DNA from: Bin87 sp034423575
Lineage (GTDB): Bacteria > Chloroflexota > Dehalococcoidia > Lucifugimonadales > UBA3495
Assembly (NCBI GenBank): GCA_034423575.1
Contig: DAOUIF010000078.1
Coordinates: forward strand, 1 to 64,000
Length of the DNA: 64,000 bases
Reading direction: 5' to 3'
A program made the position numbers and the translations under genes. The notes below the pieces were generated by a model. It searched no databases, was not told the DNA's origin, and worked only from the letters and a program-made list of their open reading frames with translations. This document shows positions 35,660 to 44,965 of this stretch, piece by piece; positions within the stretch are counted from its first letter, which is position 1, and the number at the start of each line of letters is the position of its first letter.

Positions 35660-35762
35660 GGCGGCTCCTCCTCTCGTAGATTTCTTGACACCCTACGGGG
35701 CTGTAGATAGCATCCCGGCAGGCGGCTACGGTCAGAACGCACGGCCGCGGAGGGACTATCTA

Positions 35763-36872
35763 ATGCAGAGCATCACGATTGATCGCAGCAGGCCGCTGCG
35801 CGAGGAGTCTAACACGGGCCATAATCGCTGGCACCCGGACATATCGCCAGTGATCGAGGTGGACGAGGGTGAGGAGGTGGTTCTGGAAACGCGGGACGCC
35901 TTCGACGGCCAGATGCAGCCGGGCGTCACGGAAGCGGATTTCGCCGGAATGGACGCGGGCGTCATCCATCCGCTCACCGGACCCGTGGGGGTGAAAGGCG
36001 CGGCGCCGGGCGACCTGCTGGAGGTGGAGTTCGTGGACATCCAGCCACAACCCTACGCTTTCAGCGTGATCTTCCCCGGCTTTGGCTTCCTGCGAGATGT
36101 ATTCACCGACCCGTTCATGGTGCACTGGAACATCGCGGATGGATACGCCACGTCCGACCAGATACCGGGGGTCCGCGTGCCCGGCGCGTCATTCATGGGT
36201 GTTTCGGGCGTGGCGCCGTCCCACGCGCAGCTCGAGGAATGGACCCGGCGGGAAGCAGAGTTGGCATCGCGCGGCGGCGTGGCTCTGCCGCCTGACGTGG
36301 CCGGAGCCGTGCCGATCAGCGGCGCCGGCGCGACCCACGGGATTCGGACGCTGCCGCCCCGTGAGAATGGCGGCAATTTTGACGTGAAGCAGCTTTCCAC
36401 CGGAGCGAAACTGCTGCTGCCGGTGGCAGTCGAAGGCGCGCTGTTCTCGACCGGGGACGGCCATTTCGCCCAGGGGGACGGCGAGGTCTGCGTTACTGCG
36501 GTGGAAATGGGCGCGACCTGCACCGTCCAGTTCAGGGTGCTGAAGGGCGAGGCGGAACGGCACAACATACGCTGGCCCCGTTTCAGCCGAGAGGACTACT
36601 ACATCGCGCCGGAATGGGCCGCACCGCGCCGGTTCATCGCCACCATGGGCATGCCAGTTCGGGACGACGGGGTGAACGAAGGCGAGAACCTGACGCTGGC
36701 CTGCCGCAACGCGATCCTGAATATGATCGACCTGCTGGAGGAGCGCGGGTTCACGCGCAACCAGGCCTACGTCATCTGCAGCGTGGCTGTGGACCTGAAG
36801 GTTAGCAACGTGGTGGACGTGCCGAACTACACAGTGTCGGCATTTCTGCCGGAGGACCTGTTTGTGGGGTAA
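35763..36872 (+). CDS. Acetamidase/formamidase family protein
   Basis: A 369-aa FmdA/AmdA-type protein from ATG 35763. Features include SNTGHNRWHPDISPVIEVDEGEEVVLETRDAFDGQ, HPLTGPVGVKGAAPGDLLEVEFVDI, GASFMGVSGVAPS, GGNFDVKQLSTGAKLLLPVAVEGALFSTGDGHFAQGDGEVC (the conserved D-x-H metal region), and a C-terminal RGFTRNQAYVICSVAVDLKVSNVVD. It hydrolyses short amides to ammonia and a carboxylate. The upstream in-frame extension to 35577 overlaps the divergent SnoaL gene and is not coding. Confidence 0.92.
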   Translation: MQSITIDRSRPLREESNTGHNRWHPDISPVIEVDEGEEVVLETRDAFDGQMQPGVTEADFAGMDAGVIHPLTGPVGVKGAAPGDLLEVEFVDIQPQPYAFSVIFPGFGFLRDVFTDPFMVHWNIADGYATSDQIPGVRVPGASFMGVSGVAPSHAQLEEWTRREAELASRGGVALPPDVAGAVPISGAGATHGIRTLPPRENGGNFDVKQLSTGAKLLLPVAVEGALFSTGDGHFAQGDGEVCVTAVEMGATCTVQFRVLKGEAERHNIRWPRFSREDYYIAPEWAAPRRFIATMGMPVRDDGVNEGENLTLACRNAILNMIDLLEERGFTRNQAYVICSVAVDLKVSNVVDVPNYTVSAFLPEDLFVG

Positions 36873-36895
36873 GACGCATTCATCGGCAACTCTAG

Positions 36896-37324
36896 TCACT
36901 GGGTCCAGTTGTCGTGACTCAACCAAGTCGTGATACGACTGCGATACATCCGGGCGATGAATGGGGCGTTGTTCTCGGCCAAGAACGCGAGCAGCCGGTT
37001 TCGGGATGCCAAGAATATCTGGGCCATTTCCGCTCTCGCGTCGCCGCCGCGGATTACTAGCATTCGCGATCCTGAACGCATGACCGTGTCTCTCTCGAGT
37101 CGGTTGTAGCGAATGCGCAGGTCGTGTGTCAGCACTACCCAATTTCGCCGCGCAACCTCCGGGATCCATTCAGCGTCGGGTGTTCCACTGGGGAAGTTGT
37201 CGAGCAAGATCTCGACATTCACCCCATCAGCCCGTAACGCGTCCGGAAATTCGTGAGTACCGAGGTCTTCGTCGCAAAAGAAAGTAATGTCAAGCGGCCA
37301 GTGCGTAACGAACAGCCTCTTCAA
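36896..37324 (-). CDS. VapC45-like PIN-type toxin
   Basis: A 142-aa protein. The conserved core begins ITFFCDEDLGTHEFPDALRADG and continues PDAEWIPEVARRNWVVLTHDLRIRYNRLE, giving the acidic residues D-E-D, D and D of PIN-like nucleases of the VapC45/DUF5615 type. It probably cuts RNA. The TTG start at 37324 lies inside the antitoxin gene (35-bp overlap); the true start could be a few codons later. Confidence 0.75.
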   Translation of the reverse strand: MKRLFVTHWPLDITFFCDEDLGTHEFPDALRADGVNVEILLDNFPSGTPDAEWIPEVARRNWVVLTHDLRIRYNRLERDTVMRSGSRMLVIRGGDARAEMAQIFLASRNRLLAFLAENNAPFIARMYRSRITTWLSHDNWTQ

Positions 37325-37949
37325 TCTGGAAAGGTTGCAGACGATACTCGTCTGCCAAATCCGCTATGGTTTCTCCAGCGTTGAAGAAATCGACGATCAC
37401 CTCTGCGCTCACCCCAGAACCCGACACGACTGGTCTGCCGAACGAAACTGACGGATCGATGACGATCAGAGTAGGGGCACTTTGGTGGTCACCCCTAGTG
37501 AAGGGGAACAATCTCACGGCGAGGCCGATCTCGTCATCGTGTTCGACCCGCTGTAAGTAAGCTTGCACGACTTCCCGCATTTCCAATTGCCCACGAGCTG
37601 ACAAGTTCAGCAGCCGATCCAAATGTTCGGTAAAGATACTGAAACCGTCCGTCAACAATTCTCGTCGTGCCAACGGGTGTTCCACCTGAAGCTCGTTTTC
37701 CAGGTAGCGTAGGGCGGTTCTAACCCGTTGCATGGGAACCCCATGATGGCGGCGTAGAGCCGCCATAACATGCAGTTCTACCAAATTAATGAAGGATAAA
37801 GCAGCTGGCTCGGAGCTGGCGGGTTGGATCAGCCGCGCGCCGTCGTCGCCTACGCCGGCCACCCAACTCCTCACCGTAGGCACAGGCAACCCCAAATACC
37901 GGGCGGATTCTGGTATCGAGTACAGCGGGACGTGGCGAGGGTCGTCCAC
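37290..37949 (-). CDS. VapB45-like antitoxin (HTH plus DUF433)
   Basis: A 219-aa protein. The N terminus is a MerR-like HTH (YSIPESARYLGLPVPTVRSWV). The C terminus is a DUF433 domain (VIDPSVSFGRPVVSGSGVSAEVIVDFFNAGETIADLADEYRLQPFQIEEAVRYAL). This architecture is typical of VapB45 antitoxins and the toxin follows with overlap. GTG 37949 shares its G with the TAG stop of the upstream CoA-transferase (TAGTG). The HTH implies autoregulation, yet the gene is also fused into the CoA-transferase transcript. A much longer open frame upstream overlaps the transferase and is not coding. Confidence 0.8.
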   Translation of the reverse strand: MDDPRHVPLYSIPESARYLGLPVPTVRSWVAGVGDDGARLIQPASSEPAALSFINLVELHVMAALRRHHGVPMQRVRTALRYLENELQVEHPLARRELLTDGFSIFTEHLDRLLNLSARGQLEMREVVQAYLQRVEHDDEIGLAVRLFPFTRGDHQSAPTLIVIDPSVSFGRPVVSGSGVSAEVIVDFFNAGETIADLADEYRLQPFQIEEAVRYALAA

Positions 37950-39262
37950 TAGATCACCCCGCCTTCCGCCAGCAACAGCATCCGCGAATTGGTGACGCCC
38001 AGTTCGCCCTGGAGGATCTCCGAGTTGTGCTCGCCGATTAGGGGTGCGCGGCGGCTGATGCGCCACGGCGATCCGTTGAAGAGCATGGCCGGCCCGGGGT
38101 AGGTGAAGGTGCGGCCCAACTCCGGGTGTTCCACTTCCTTGAAGAACTCGCGGTCGGTGAGGTGTTCGTCGCCGACGAGCTCGTCCATGGTACGGATGGC
38201 GCCCCACGGGAAGTCCCGCTGCTGTCCGCCGTGGAAGGCATCCATCAGTGTGGAGTTCATGAAGAAGTTTTTCATCACGGATACGATGTGGTCGTTCTCC
38301 TCCGCGATGACCTCGGGGTTCTGATAGCGCTCATCGGTCAGGTCCTCGGCCATGCCCGACTGGTCGAACCAATCGGCCAGCAACTTGAGCCGCGCCGGAG
38401 TCAGGTTGGTGCCGGAGCGCGTGGTGTTCAGCCAGCCGCCGTCTCCGGTGGGGAACTGTATGGCCGGCGACATGTCAGGCGCGGCGTGACGGCCGGTGTG
38501 ACGCTGGACCACTTCTCCGGTGGACAGGTAGATGGCTATGGCTCCCTCGGTGGTGAGGGCACAGGCCTCATGGATGGAGGCGTCGACGTACTGACCCTCG
38601 CCCGTGAGGAACCGATAATATAGGGCAGCCATGAGTCCGATGTAGGCGTAGTGGGCGCCGATGTGCCAGGAGTTGCCTCCGCCCGGAGCAATGGGCGGCG
38701 CGTTGGACACGTCAATCTCGTCGTACCCCGATGAGGCCATCTGCCCGCCGCCGGCCATCTGCGTGATGTCGCTGGTGATGTAGTCTCGCCACGGGCCGGT
38801 CTGTCCGTATGGCGTAAGCGAGCACATGATGAGCCCGGGGTTGTCGGCGGACAATACATCGTAGCCCAATCCCAGGGATTCCAGGTAGCCGGGCTTTCGG
38901 CTTTCCAGCACTATGTCGGCGGTGGCTGCCAATTGCTTGAAGAGTTCCTGCCCCTGCTGGGTTTCCAGGTTCAGGGTGATGCCCCGCTTGGACGTGTTGT
39001 AGTGCCAGAAGGACAGGCTGCGTTCCCGATGGGGGATGTCATCGAGGAACGGGCCGAAGCTGCGGCAGGCCTCGCCGCCGGGCGGCTCGATCTTGATGAG
39101 ATCGGCGCCGTTGTCGGCCATGAGCTTGCCACAGAACTGGCCCTTTTCGTCGCAGATCTCGAGGACCCGCAGGCCGTCCAGGGACCCCGGCAGGTTCAGG
39201 TCGGCGGGACGCGCCCCACCGATGTCCACTCCGTCCTGTGGATTTCCGTTGGCGGAAGTCAT
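37949..39262 (-). CDS. CaiB/BaiF-type CoA-transferase (subunit apparently lacking the catalytic Asp)
   Basis: A 437-aa family III CoA-transferase. GLRVLEICDEKGQFCGKLMADNGADLIKIEPPGG at the N terminus and SKRGITLNLETQQGQELFKQLAATADIVLES are diagnostic. At the position of the catalytic Asp (usually ADL.AG..AA), this protein reads GGNSWHIGAHYAYIGLMAAL, with no Asp. It overlaps the next transferase by 4 bases (ATGA), so a heterodimer with that active subunit is likely, as in BbsE/BbsF. The substrate is unknown. Confidence 0.9.
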   Translation of the reverse strand: MTSANGNPQDGVDIGGARPADLNLPGSLDGLRVLEICDEKGQFCGKLMADNGADLIKIEPPGGEACRSFGPFLDDIPHRERSLSFWHYNTSKRGITLNLETQQGQELFKQLAATADIVLESRKPGYLESLGLGYDVLSADNPGLIMCSLTPYGQTGPWRDYITSDITQMAGGGQMASSGYDEIDVSNAPPIAPGGGNSWHIGAHYAYIGLMAALYYRFLTGEGQYVDASIHEACALTTEGAIAIYLSTGEVVQRHTGRHAAPDMSPAIQFPTGDGGWLNTTRSGTNLTPARLKLLADWFDQSGMAEDLTDERYQNPEVIAEENDHIVSVMKNFFMNSTLMDAFHGGQQRDFPWGAIRTMDELVGDEHLTDREFFKEVEHPELGRTFTYPGPAMLFNGSPWRISRRAPLIGEHNSEILQGELGVTNSRMLLLAEGGVI

Positions 39263-40584
39263 CGCAGAGCCTCCTCAATATATGGGTACCGGTCCATTGT
39301 TGTGGGCCAGAAGACGCCGTTTTCGTACCCATCCAGCAAGTCCTGGTGGTTCACGCCCAGCAGGTCTTCCAGCACCTCACGGTTGTGTTGGCCGATCATC
39401 GGTGGAGGATTGGCAATGCGGGCCGGCGACTTCGACATCTTGAAAGGAGCGTTCTGGAACTTCCAAGGGCCGAGCATCGGGTGGTCCATGGGAACGTACA
39501 TGTCCCGGTGCCGCAGTTGAGGGTCGTTGTCGACCCGGTCCTGGCTGCTCTGCACAGCCATGGCGCGGACGCCGGCGGCCTGACACTTCTCGGTCAGCTC
39601 GTACTTGCCCATGGTCTCGGTCCACTTTTCGATGTGGCCGTCCATCTCCTCCTGGTGCTCGAGCCGGCCCTCGATGGTGTCGAAGCGGTCGTCGGCCCAG
39701 TCGGGACTGCCCATCAGCTTGACCAGCTCATGCCATTCGTCATCGGACAGGCAGGCAATGGTCGCCCAGTCGTTATAGCCGCCGGGCGAAGTGCGGTAGG
39801 CGTTGTGCGGGGCGGCGATGGGGCCGCGGTAGTTGTTGACCACCTCGGCGCCGGGCCACACGGTCCGGTTACCCGGCGGGAACCCCTCGCGGCGTGCCTT
39901 GCGCCCGTTGACCGTCTTGTCCAGGAAAGCGGGGCCCGTCAGCGTGATGCCGGTGATCATCTGGGATAGATCGACGTGCTGGCCCTTGCCGGTGGCAGAA
40001 CGGTGGCGCAGGGCGGTCAGCGCGCTGATCGCGCCGTACATGCCGCCGGTGTCGTCAAGATAGGACCAGCCCCAGCCGGCGGGAGGGGCTCCGGGCAGAC
40101 CGGACAAATGAGTCAAACCGCTCAACGCCTGGGCGGCTGGGCCCATCGTGCCGTACCAGTGGTACCGGCCCGTGTGTCCGAAGCCGGCCATGGAGACATA
40201 TATGATGTCCGGCCGGATTTTCTTGAGTTGTTCGTAACCCAGGCCCCAGCGCTGCATGATCCGGCTGCTGAAGTTCTCGATCACGATGTCCGAAACCGAG
40301 ATCAGGCGTTTGACCAGTTCCAGACCTTCTTCCGTTCGAGTGTTGACGCTGATGCCGCGCTTGTTGGCGTTGGTGTCGGCGAATTGGCCCGTGGAGTTGG
40401 GTCCCGGCTCAACGCCGGGAGGGACGGTGAACCGGTTCTGGCGCAGCGTGTCCAGGTTGAGGGGCCATTCCACCTTGATGACTTCGGCGCCCAGGGTGCC
40501 CATCCATCGGGCTGCCCAGGGGCCGGCGCGGACCCAGGTGAAATCGACCACGCGAATGCCTTGCAAGGGAGTCGGCAGGGGCAT
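39259..40584 (-). CDS. CaiB/BaiF-type CoA-transferase (catalytic subunit)
   Basis: A 441-aa family III CoA-transferase: GIRVVDFTWVRAGPWAARWMGTLGAEVIKVE, NKRGISVNTRTEEGLELVKRL, DIVIENFS and PDIIYVSMAGFGHTG. The catalytic Asp region is YLDDTGGMYGAISALTAL, so Asp is present. It is the first gene of the unit transferase-transferase-antitoxin-toxin. It moves CoA between carboxylic acids by a covalent aspartyl-CoA mechanism. Confidence 0.93.
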   Translation of the reverse strand: MPLPTPLQGIRVVDFTWVRAGPWAARWMGTLGAEVIKVEWPLNLDTLRQNRFTVPPGVEPGPNSTGQFADTNANKRGISVNTRTEEGLELVKRLISVSDIVIENFSSRIMQRWGLGYEQLKKIRPDIIYVSMAGFGHTGRYHWYGTMGPAAQALSGLTHLSGLPGAPPAGWGWSYLDDTGGMYGAISALTALRHRSATGKGQHVDLSQMITGITLTGPAFLDKTVNGRKARREGFPPGNRTVWPGAEVVNNYRGPIAAPHNAYRTSPGGYNDWATIACLSDDEWHELVKLMGSPDWADDRFDTIEGRLEHQEEMDGHIEKWTETMGKYELTEKCQAAGVRAMAVQSSQDRVDNDPQLRHRDMYVPMDHPMLGPWKFQNAPFKMSKSPARIANPPPMIGQHNREVLEDLLGVNHQDLLDGYENGVFWPTTMDRYPYIEEALR

Positions 40585-40728
40585 ATTCGAGCCTCCCGTG
40601 TTGAGTGTAGATGAAAAGGGTCGTGAATTGGGCGCAAGTTTAGGGCAACACGGGGCAAGCGGGCAACCTTGGCAGTGTTGCGCTCGGGGCGCATTGGGCG
40701 TCGCGTCGCTGCACTCTGGCGTCGAGCT

Positions 40729-41076
40729 TCAGTCTCCTACAAAGCGGGCCAACTGGATTTCACCGTCCTGTCGCTCGTACCACACCGTGACGGTGGTCCC
40801 CTGTATCTGGTGATCCTTCAGGTGGCCGACGGAAACCCCGACCCAGCCCTCGGACCGGAATCGCCATTTGCGGCCCTCGGCATCGGTAAGGTGGAGAACC
40901 CGAAAATGGCGAGGATCGTCGGGGTCGGCGTCGACGAGGTCAATGTGACCGGTGACCCTGGGCAGCCTTGGAAACAGGGAATCGCCGTCCCCGTGGCCCC
41001 CGCTGCGGTTGGGTTGCTCTCCCACGCACGCAAGGACAAATGCCAGCAAGGCGGCGAGCCCCAATGCCGCTGCCAA
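40729..41076 (-). CDS. Putative small lipoprotein
   Basis: A 115-aa protein from a TTG start. The N terminus GLAALLAFVLAC followed by VGEQPN looks like a signal peptide with lipobox LA-C at residue 17. The rest (VTGHIDLVDADPDDPRHFRVLHLTDAEGRKWRFRS) could be a small secreted beta domain. No family is recognised. The overlapping plus-strand frame 40669-41214 is less protein-like. Confidence 0.5.
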   Translation of the reverse strand: MAAALGLAALLAFVLACVGEQPNRSGGHGDGDSLFPRLPRVTGHIDLVDADPDDPRHFRVLHLTDAEGRKWRFRSEGWVGVSVGHLKDHQIQGTTVTVWYERQDGEIQLARFVGD

Positions 41077-41272
41077 TTGATATGCGGAGGTTGTCCGGTT
41101 TCCCAGGGAGTAGCCTCGAGATCAGTCCCCATCGCGGAAGCCCCGGTCGTTCGACTGAATGAGCGCCCCGCGACAGCGATTGTAGCAAATCCGAGGGTCG
41201 TGCTTTATCATTAATGCTGCGGTCGAACGCGGAGACGGTCGTTCGTTCCTCCGGTATTCGTCGCGCGTTGCA

Positions 41273-42262
41273 ATGGCTTCCATAAGCATCAGCACACCAT
41301 CGGACGCCGAACGCCGGCGTGGTCCAACCTGGTTGCAGGGATTGGCAACGGCAACCGTAATCTCGGTGTTTGTGCTGGTCATCATAGGTGGGGTGGTAAG
41401 GGTTACCGGATCCGGTCTGGGGTGCCCCGATTGGCCGTTGTGCTACGGCAAATTGTTGCCGCCGCTGGAGTACACCGCGATCGTTGAATACACCCACCGC
41501 TTCGTGGCCTCGGTAATCGTTGGCCCGCTCGTTTTGGCCACGGCGATAGTCGGGATTGCCCGCTACCGGTCCGACCGCTGGGTATGGATTCCGGCCGCGG
41601 TGTCGGTGCCGTTGTTGATTGTCCAGGGTCTGCTGGGCGGGGTCACCGTACTGACCCACCTGCCGGGCGGAATCGTCGCGCTGCACTTGGCCACGGCGGA
41701 AGTCCTGTTGGCTACGTGCGTATTCATCATGGTGGCGTCATACCGGACGCCGATTCTTACGACTTCGGCGCGAGCCTCCGGTGACGGTTACCATCGCTGG
41801 GCGATCGCCGGCGCGGTGAGCGTCTACGCGGTCATCGTGAGCGGAGCGCTGGTCACGGCCATGGGAGCCACCGGCGCGTGCGTCACCTGGCCGCTGTGCC
41901 AGGGACAGGCCTTCCCGATGAATCACCTGACAGGGGTGCACATGTTCCACCGCTACGTGGTGCTGGTTCTCGGCTTGTTGCTGCTATACGCGACCTGGCG
42001 CTGCTGGAACGGCCCCACGGATCGGACAGCCACTCTCAGGTGGCTGGCTATCGTGACCGTTGCGACGTTCGTCGTTCAGGTCATTGTCGGAGCCGCGACC
42101 ATCTGGCTGGACTTCCAGGCACATTGGCGGGCCCTGCACCTGACCGCGGCCACGGCCATGTGGACAGCGGCAGCCGGCATGGCCATTGTTGCCTATCTCG
42201 ACGTGCGCACGACCAATGCCGGCTTTGAAGCGAACCGGCAAGCGGGGCAGGATGGCCGGTAG
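41273..42262 (+). CDS. ctaA: Heme A synthase
   Basis: A 329-aa membrane protein with about eight helices. GGVVRVTGSGLGCPDWPLCYG and EYTHRFVASVIVGPL near the N terminus, LLGGVTVLTHLPGGIVALHLATAEVLLA, and the repeat half MGATGACVTWPLCQG with VHMFHRYVVLVLG give the paired EXXXH/His heme ligands and Cys pairs of CtaA/Cox15. It oxidises heme O to heme A for the oxidase encoded downstream. It overlaps ctaB by 11 bases. Confidence 0.95.
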   Translation: MASISISTPSDAERRRGPTWLQGLATATVISVFVLVIIGGVVRVTGSGLGCPDWPLCYGKLLPPLEYTAIVEYTHRFVASVIVGPLVLATAIVGIARYRSDRWVWIPAAVSVPLLIVQGLLGGVTVLTHLPGGIVALHLATAEVLLATCVFIMVASYRTPILTTSARASGDGYHRWAIAGAVSVYAVIVSGALVTAMGATGACVTWPLCQGQAFPMNHLTGVHMFHRYVVLVLGLLLLYATWRCWNGPTDRTATLRWLAIVTVATFVVQVIVGAATIWLDFQAHWRALHLTAATAMWTAAAGMAIVAYLDVRTTNAGFEANRQAGQDGR

Positions 42263-43214
42263 CGCGCCCGGGTTCCGGCCCGAGAGTGAAGCGGCCGACT
42301 CGAGCGTTTCGGTGTTGGCCGCCGACGCGCCTGGGAACACGTCGGTCCTGACCGTGGCGCGGGACTTCCTGGCGCTGACTAAGCCCAAGATCATCTCGCT
42401 GCTGCTGGTGACCGCGGCGGGAGGGATGTTCCTGGCGGAGCAGGGAGTGCCTTCGCTGGCTCTGCTGGGCCTGGTCTGGGCGGGTGGCGCGCTGGCGTCC
42501 GGCGGCGCCAACGCGGTGAACCATTTTCTGGACCGGGACATCGACCGCGACATGCGCAGAACGCAAGGACGGCCAGTTGCAGGGTTGCGCGTCGCTCCTC
42601 GCTATGCGCTGGCCTTCGGGGTTGCGCTCAACATCGCGGCCTTTGCGCTGCTGGCCACGCAGGTCAACCTGCTTTCGGCAGCGCTGACCCTGTGCGCCAG
42701 CCTGTTCTATGTGTTCATCTACACGCTGTGGCTGAAACGCACCACGCCCAACAACATAGTCATCGGCGGAGCGGCCGGCGCGATCCCTCCGATGGTGGGC
42801 TGGGCTGCGGTCACCGGCAGCCTGGACCTGCCGGCCGTCTATCTGTTCGCCATCGTCTTTTTCTGGACACCGCCCCATTTCTGGGCTCTGAGCCTGCTGA
42901 TCCAAAGCGATTACGAGCGGGCGGGCGTGCCCATGCTGCCCGTGGTGTCATCGCGTCAACAGACGGCGTTGCATATCTTCCTTTATTCCATCGCCTTGAC
43001 TGGCCTGACGCTGATGTTCGGATTGCTGCCGCAGGTGGGCTTGATCTACGTGGCGGCGGCCGCTGCCCTGGGCGCTCCTTTTATCTGGTTGGCCTGGCGG
43101 CTTTGGCGTCGGGACGACAGGGCAAGGGCGAAGGCCGCCTACCTCTATTCGCTGGCCTACCTGGCCCTGCTGTTCGTCGCCGTCATGGTGGACAGCGCGG
43201 CAGGGATTGTGTAG
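42252..43214 (+). CDS. ctaB: Heme O synthase (protoheme IX farnesyltransferase)
   Basis: A 320-aa UbiA-type prenyltransferase from ATG 42252. The first Asp-rich motif is NAVNHFLDRDIDRDMRRTQGRPVAG; the second is FFWTPPHFWALSLLIQSDYERAGVPMLP. It adds a farnesyl chain to heme B. The start inside the ctaA stop region suggests coupling. The first ~35 residues are polar and variable. Confidence 0.95.
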   Translation: MAGSAPGFRPESEAADSSVSVLAADAPGNTSVLTVARDFLALTKPKIISLLLVTAAGGMFLAEQGVPSLALLGLVWAGGALASGGANAVNHFLDRDIDRDMRRTQGRPVAGLRVAPRYALAFGVALNIAAFALLATQVNLLSAALTLCASLFYVFIYTLWLKRTTPNNIVIGGAAGAIPPMVGWAAVTGSLDLPAVYLFAIVFFWTPPHFWALSLLIQSDYERAGVPMLPVVSSRQQTALHIFLYSIALTGLTLMFGLLPQVGLIYVAAAAALGAPFIWLAWRLWRRDDRARAKAAYLYSLAYLALLFVAVMVDSAAGIV

Positions 43215-43477
43215 CCGTTAGCCCGTGGCAGTGAGAGCCTTTCCAAAGCCCCTTTCGCCCGCTCATGGTGAGCCTGTCGAACCATAACCGCACCGGTGGG
43301 CATCCTTCGACAAGCTCAGGATGAGCGGAATCCAATGGCGGTCAAATACCTTGGAAAGACCCTGCCGGCGATGGCGGTCAAATTGACAGCCATAATCGCG
43401 TATGCTATGGTTACCGCCGCTAGTGAAATTTTGCACATACTGGGGCTGGCCGCTGCCGCAGTATCCGGGGGTTCACG
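43215..43477. other. 263-base gap between ctaB and coxB
   Basis: It contains the second copy of the dispersed palindrome (43258-43328) and a short open frame (43296-43550) that reads through it, which I do not accept as a gene. The last ~80 bases must hold the coxB promoter; TATGCTATGG near 43399-43408 is a weak -10-like match. Confidence 0.4.
43258..43328. repeat. Dispersed intergenic palindromic repeat, copy 2
   Basis: CCCGCTCATGGTGAGCCTGT, then CGAACCATAA, and ending CCTTCGACAAGCTCAGGATG with AGCGG. It has the same order and inverted ends as copy 1 (32937-33009), while the middle differs. Confidence 0.85.
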
Positions 43478-44863
43478 ATGGGGCAGTTGCCCTTTGCAGA
43501 GGAAGATTCACCCAACGAGCGCCGCGCCAAATCCAGGCCCAGAGCACTAAGTGATATTCCCGTGAGCCCCGCCTCCGACACTTCTCCCCGCCGCATTGGA
43601 CGGCGTTCTCTGCTTACGCTGGCCCTGCTGGGCGGCGTCCTCATGCTCGCGGCGTTGGGTTGCGACGCCGACGCGCACCAGTCCATCCTGAGTTCGACGC
43701 CCTGGACCCTGGACGGCGTCGGGGGACCGGTAGCGCGGGAGCAATTGCTCCTTTTCAACGTGCTGCTGTGGACAATGGTGGTGGTGTTCGTGCTGGTAGA
43801 GGGCGCGTTGCTGTACGCAGCGATCCGATTTCGCCGGAGGCCAGGCGACCCGCTGCCCCCGCAGACCCACGGGCATACTCCGCTGGAGATTGCCTGGACC
43901 ATTGTGCCCACCATCCTGATACTGGGGCTGGGGGTGTGGTCGGTGATTGTCCTGTTCAAGCTGGAGCCGGGCGAGGCAATCGCCCTGGCGCGAGCCGAAG
44001 GAAAGGAGCCACTGCGCGTCGAAGCAGTGGGCCACCAGTGGTGGTGGGAGTTCCGCTACGAAGACCCGCTCCCCGGAGACGAGGCCAGCAAGCTCGTTAC
44101 CACGGCCAACGAGATGCGCGTGCCGGTGAACACGCCCGTCATCATGGACCTCAAGAGCGACGACGTGATCCACAGTTTCTGGATCCCCAAGCTCGCCGGC
44201 AAGCAGGACGTGGTGCCCACCAAGACCAACTCCATGTGGTTCCTGGCAGAAGAAACCGGGATGTATTACGGCCAGTGCGCCGAATTCTGCGGGACCGCCC
44301 ACGCGCAGATGAAGTTCCGCGTCCACGTAATGGAAGACGCGGAGTACAAGGCGTGGGTTGCCGGTTTCGCGGTACCTAAAGCGTTCGATCCGCAAAGCGC
44401 GGAAGGAAAAGGCTCACAGGTATTCTTGGGAGCGGGCCAGTGTGTTACGTGCCACACCGTCGGGGCCTCCGACCCCGTGGATCCCGAAACCGGAGAGGGC
44501 GTGCAGCACGCTCGGATGCAGAGCTACATCGAGTACACCGAGTGGCTGGCCAAGCGTCCCCAAGAACGACTGGCAGACGTCCGAACCGGAAACGAACCGG
44601 TGCACCTTAAGACTTTCGCTGCGCCAAATCTGACCGACCTGGGTTGTCGCGTCACCCTGGGAGCCGGTCTCGTTGACCGCAACCGTGAGACCCTGCGGCA
44701 ATGGGTTCGGGATCCCGACAGCATCAAGCCGGGCAACCGGATGTCGGAACTGGCCGCCATCTACCAAACTCGCCTTGACCATCGCGCTGACCTCACAGAG
44801 GCGCAGCTGGGAGACCTGGTCGAATACCTGTCGGCGCAGGGACCTGCCGTGTGCCTGCAGTAA
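43478..44863 (+). CDS. coxB: Cytochrome c oxidase subunit II with C-terminal cytochrome c domain (caa3 type)
   Basis: A 461-aa protein. Residues 44-62 form a signal ending in a lipobox (LAALGC, Cys62). Two membrane helices follow at about 90-117 and 135-160. The cupredoxin domain has GHQWWWEF and the CuA ligands His232, Cys267, Glu269, Cys271, His275 and Met278 (QCAEFCGTAHAQM). A cytochrome c domain has CVTCH at 322-326 and a possible axial Met422 (GNRM). It takes electrons into the aa3 core on the outer face of the membrane. Confidence 0.95.
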   Translation: MGQLPFAEEDSPNERRAKSRPRALSDIPVSPASDTSPRRIGRRSLLTLALLGGVLMLAALGCDADAHQSILSSTPWTLDGVGGPVAREQLLLFNVLLWTMVVVFVLVEGALLYAAIRFRRRPGDPLPPQTHGHTPLEIAWTIVPTILILGLGVWSVIVLFKLEPGEAIALARAEGKEPLRVEAVGHQWWWEFRYEDPLPGDEASKLVTTANEMRVPVNTPVIMDLKSDDVIHSFWIPKLAGKQDVVPTKTNSMWFLAEETGMYYGQCAEFCGTAHAQMKFRVHVMEDAEYKAWVAGFAVPKAFDPQSAEGKGSQVFLGAGQCVTCHTVGASDPVDPETGEGVQHARMQSYIEYTEWLAKRPQERLADVRTGNEPVHLKTFAAPNLTDLGCRVTLGAGLVDRNRETLRQWVRDPDSIKPGNRMSELAAIYQTRLDHRADLTEAQLGDLVEYLSAQGPAVCLQ

Positions 44864-44965
44864 CGGCCTGAATCCGCGCTATCATATACCTGTAGACCGC
44901 AATTCATCACCGCTAAAGCATCGATGAAACAGTTGTTGACCGAGCCGAAGCGGAGGACCTGAGTC

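Noticed and set aside
37950..38207. N-terminal extension of the antitoxin into the CoA-transferase gene
   Set aside because: It is the off-frame reading of the transferase C terminus; the HTH starts just after GTG 37949.
40669..41214. 181-aa plus-strand open frame between the CoA-transferase and ctaA
   Set aside because: It is antisense to a frame with a clear signal peptide/lipobox and has no domain.
43296..43550. 84-aa plus-strand open frame upstream of coxB
   Set aside because: It reads through the dispersed palindromic repeat, overlaps the coxB start and has no protein-like conservation or ribosome-binding site.
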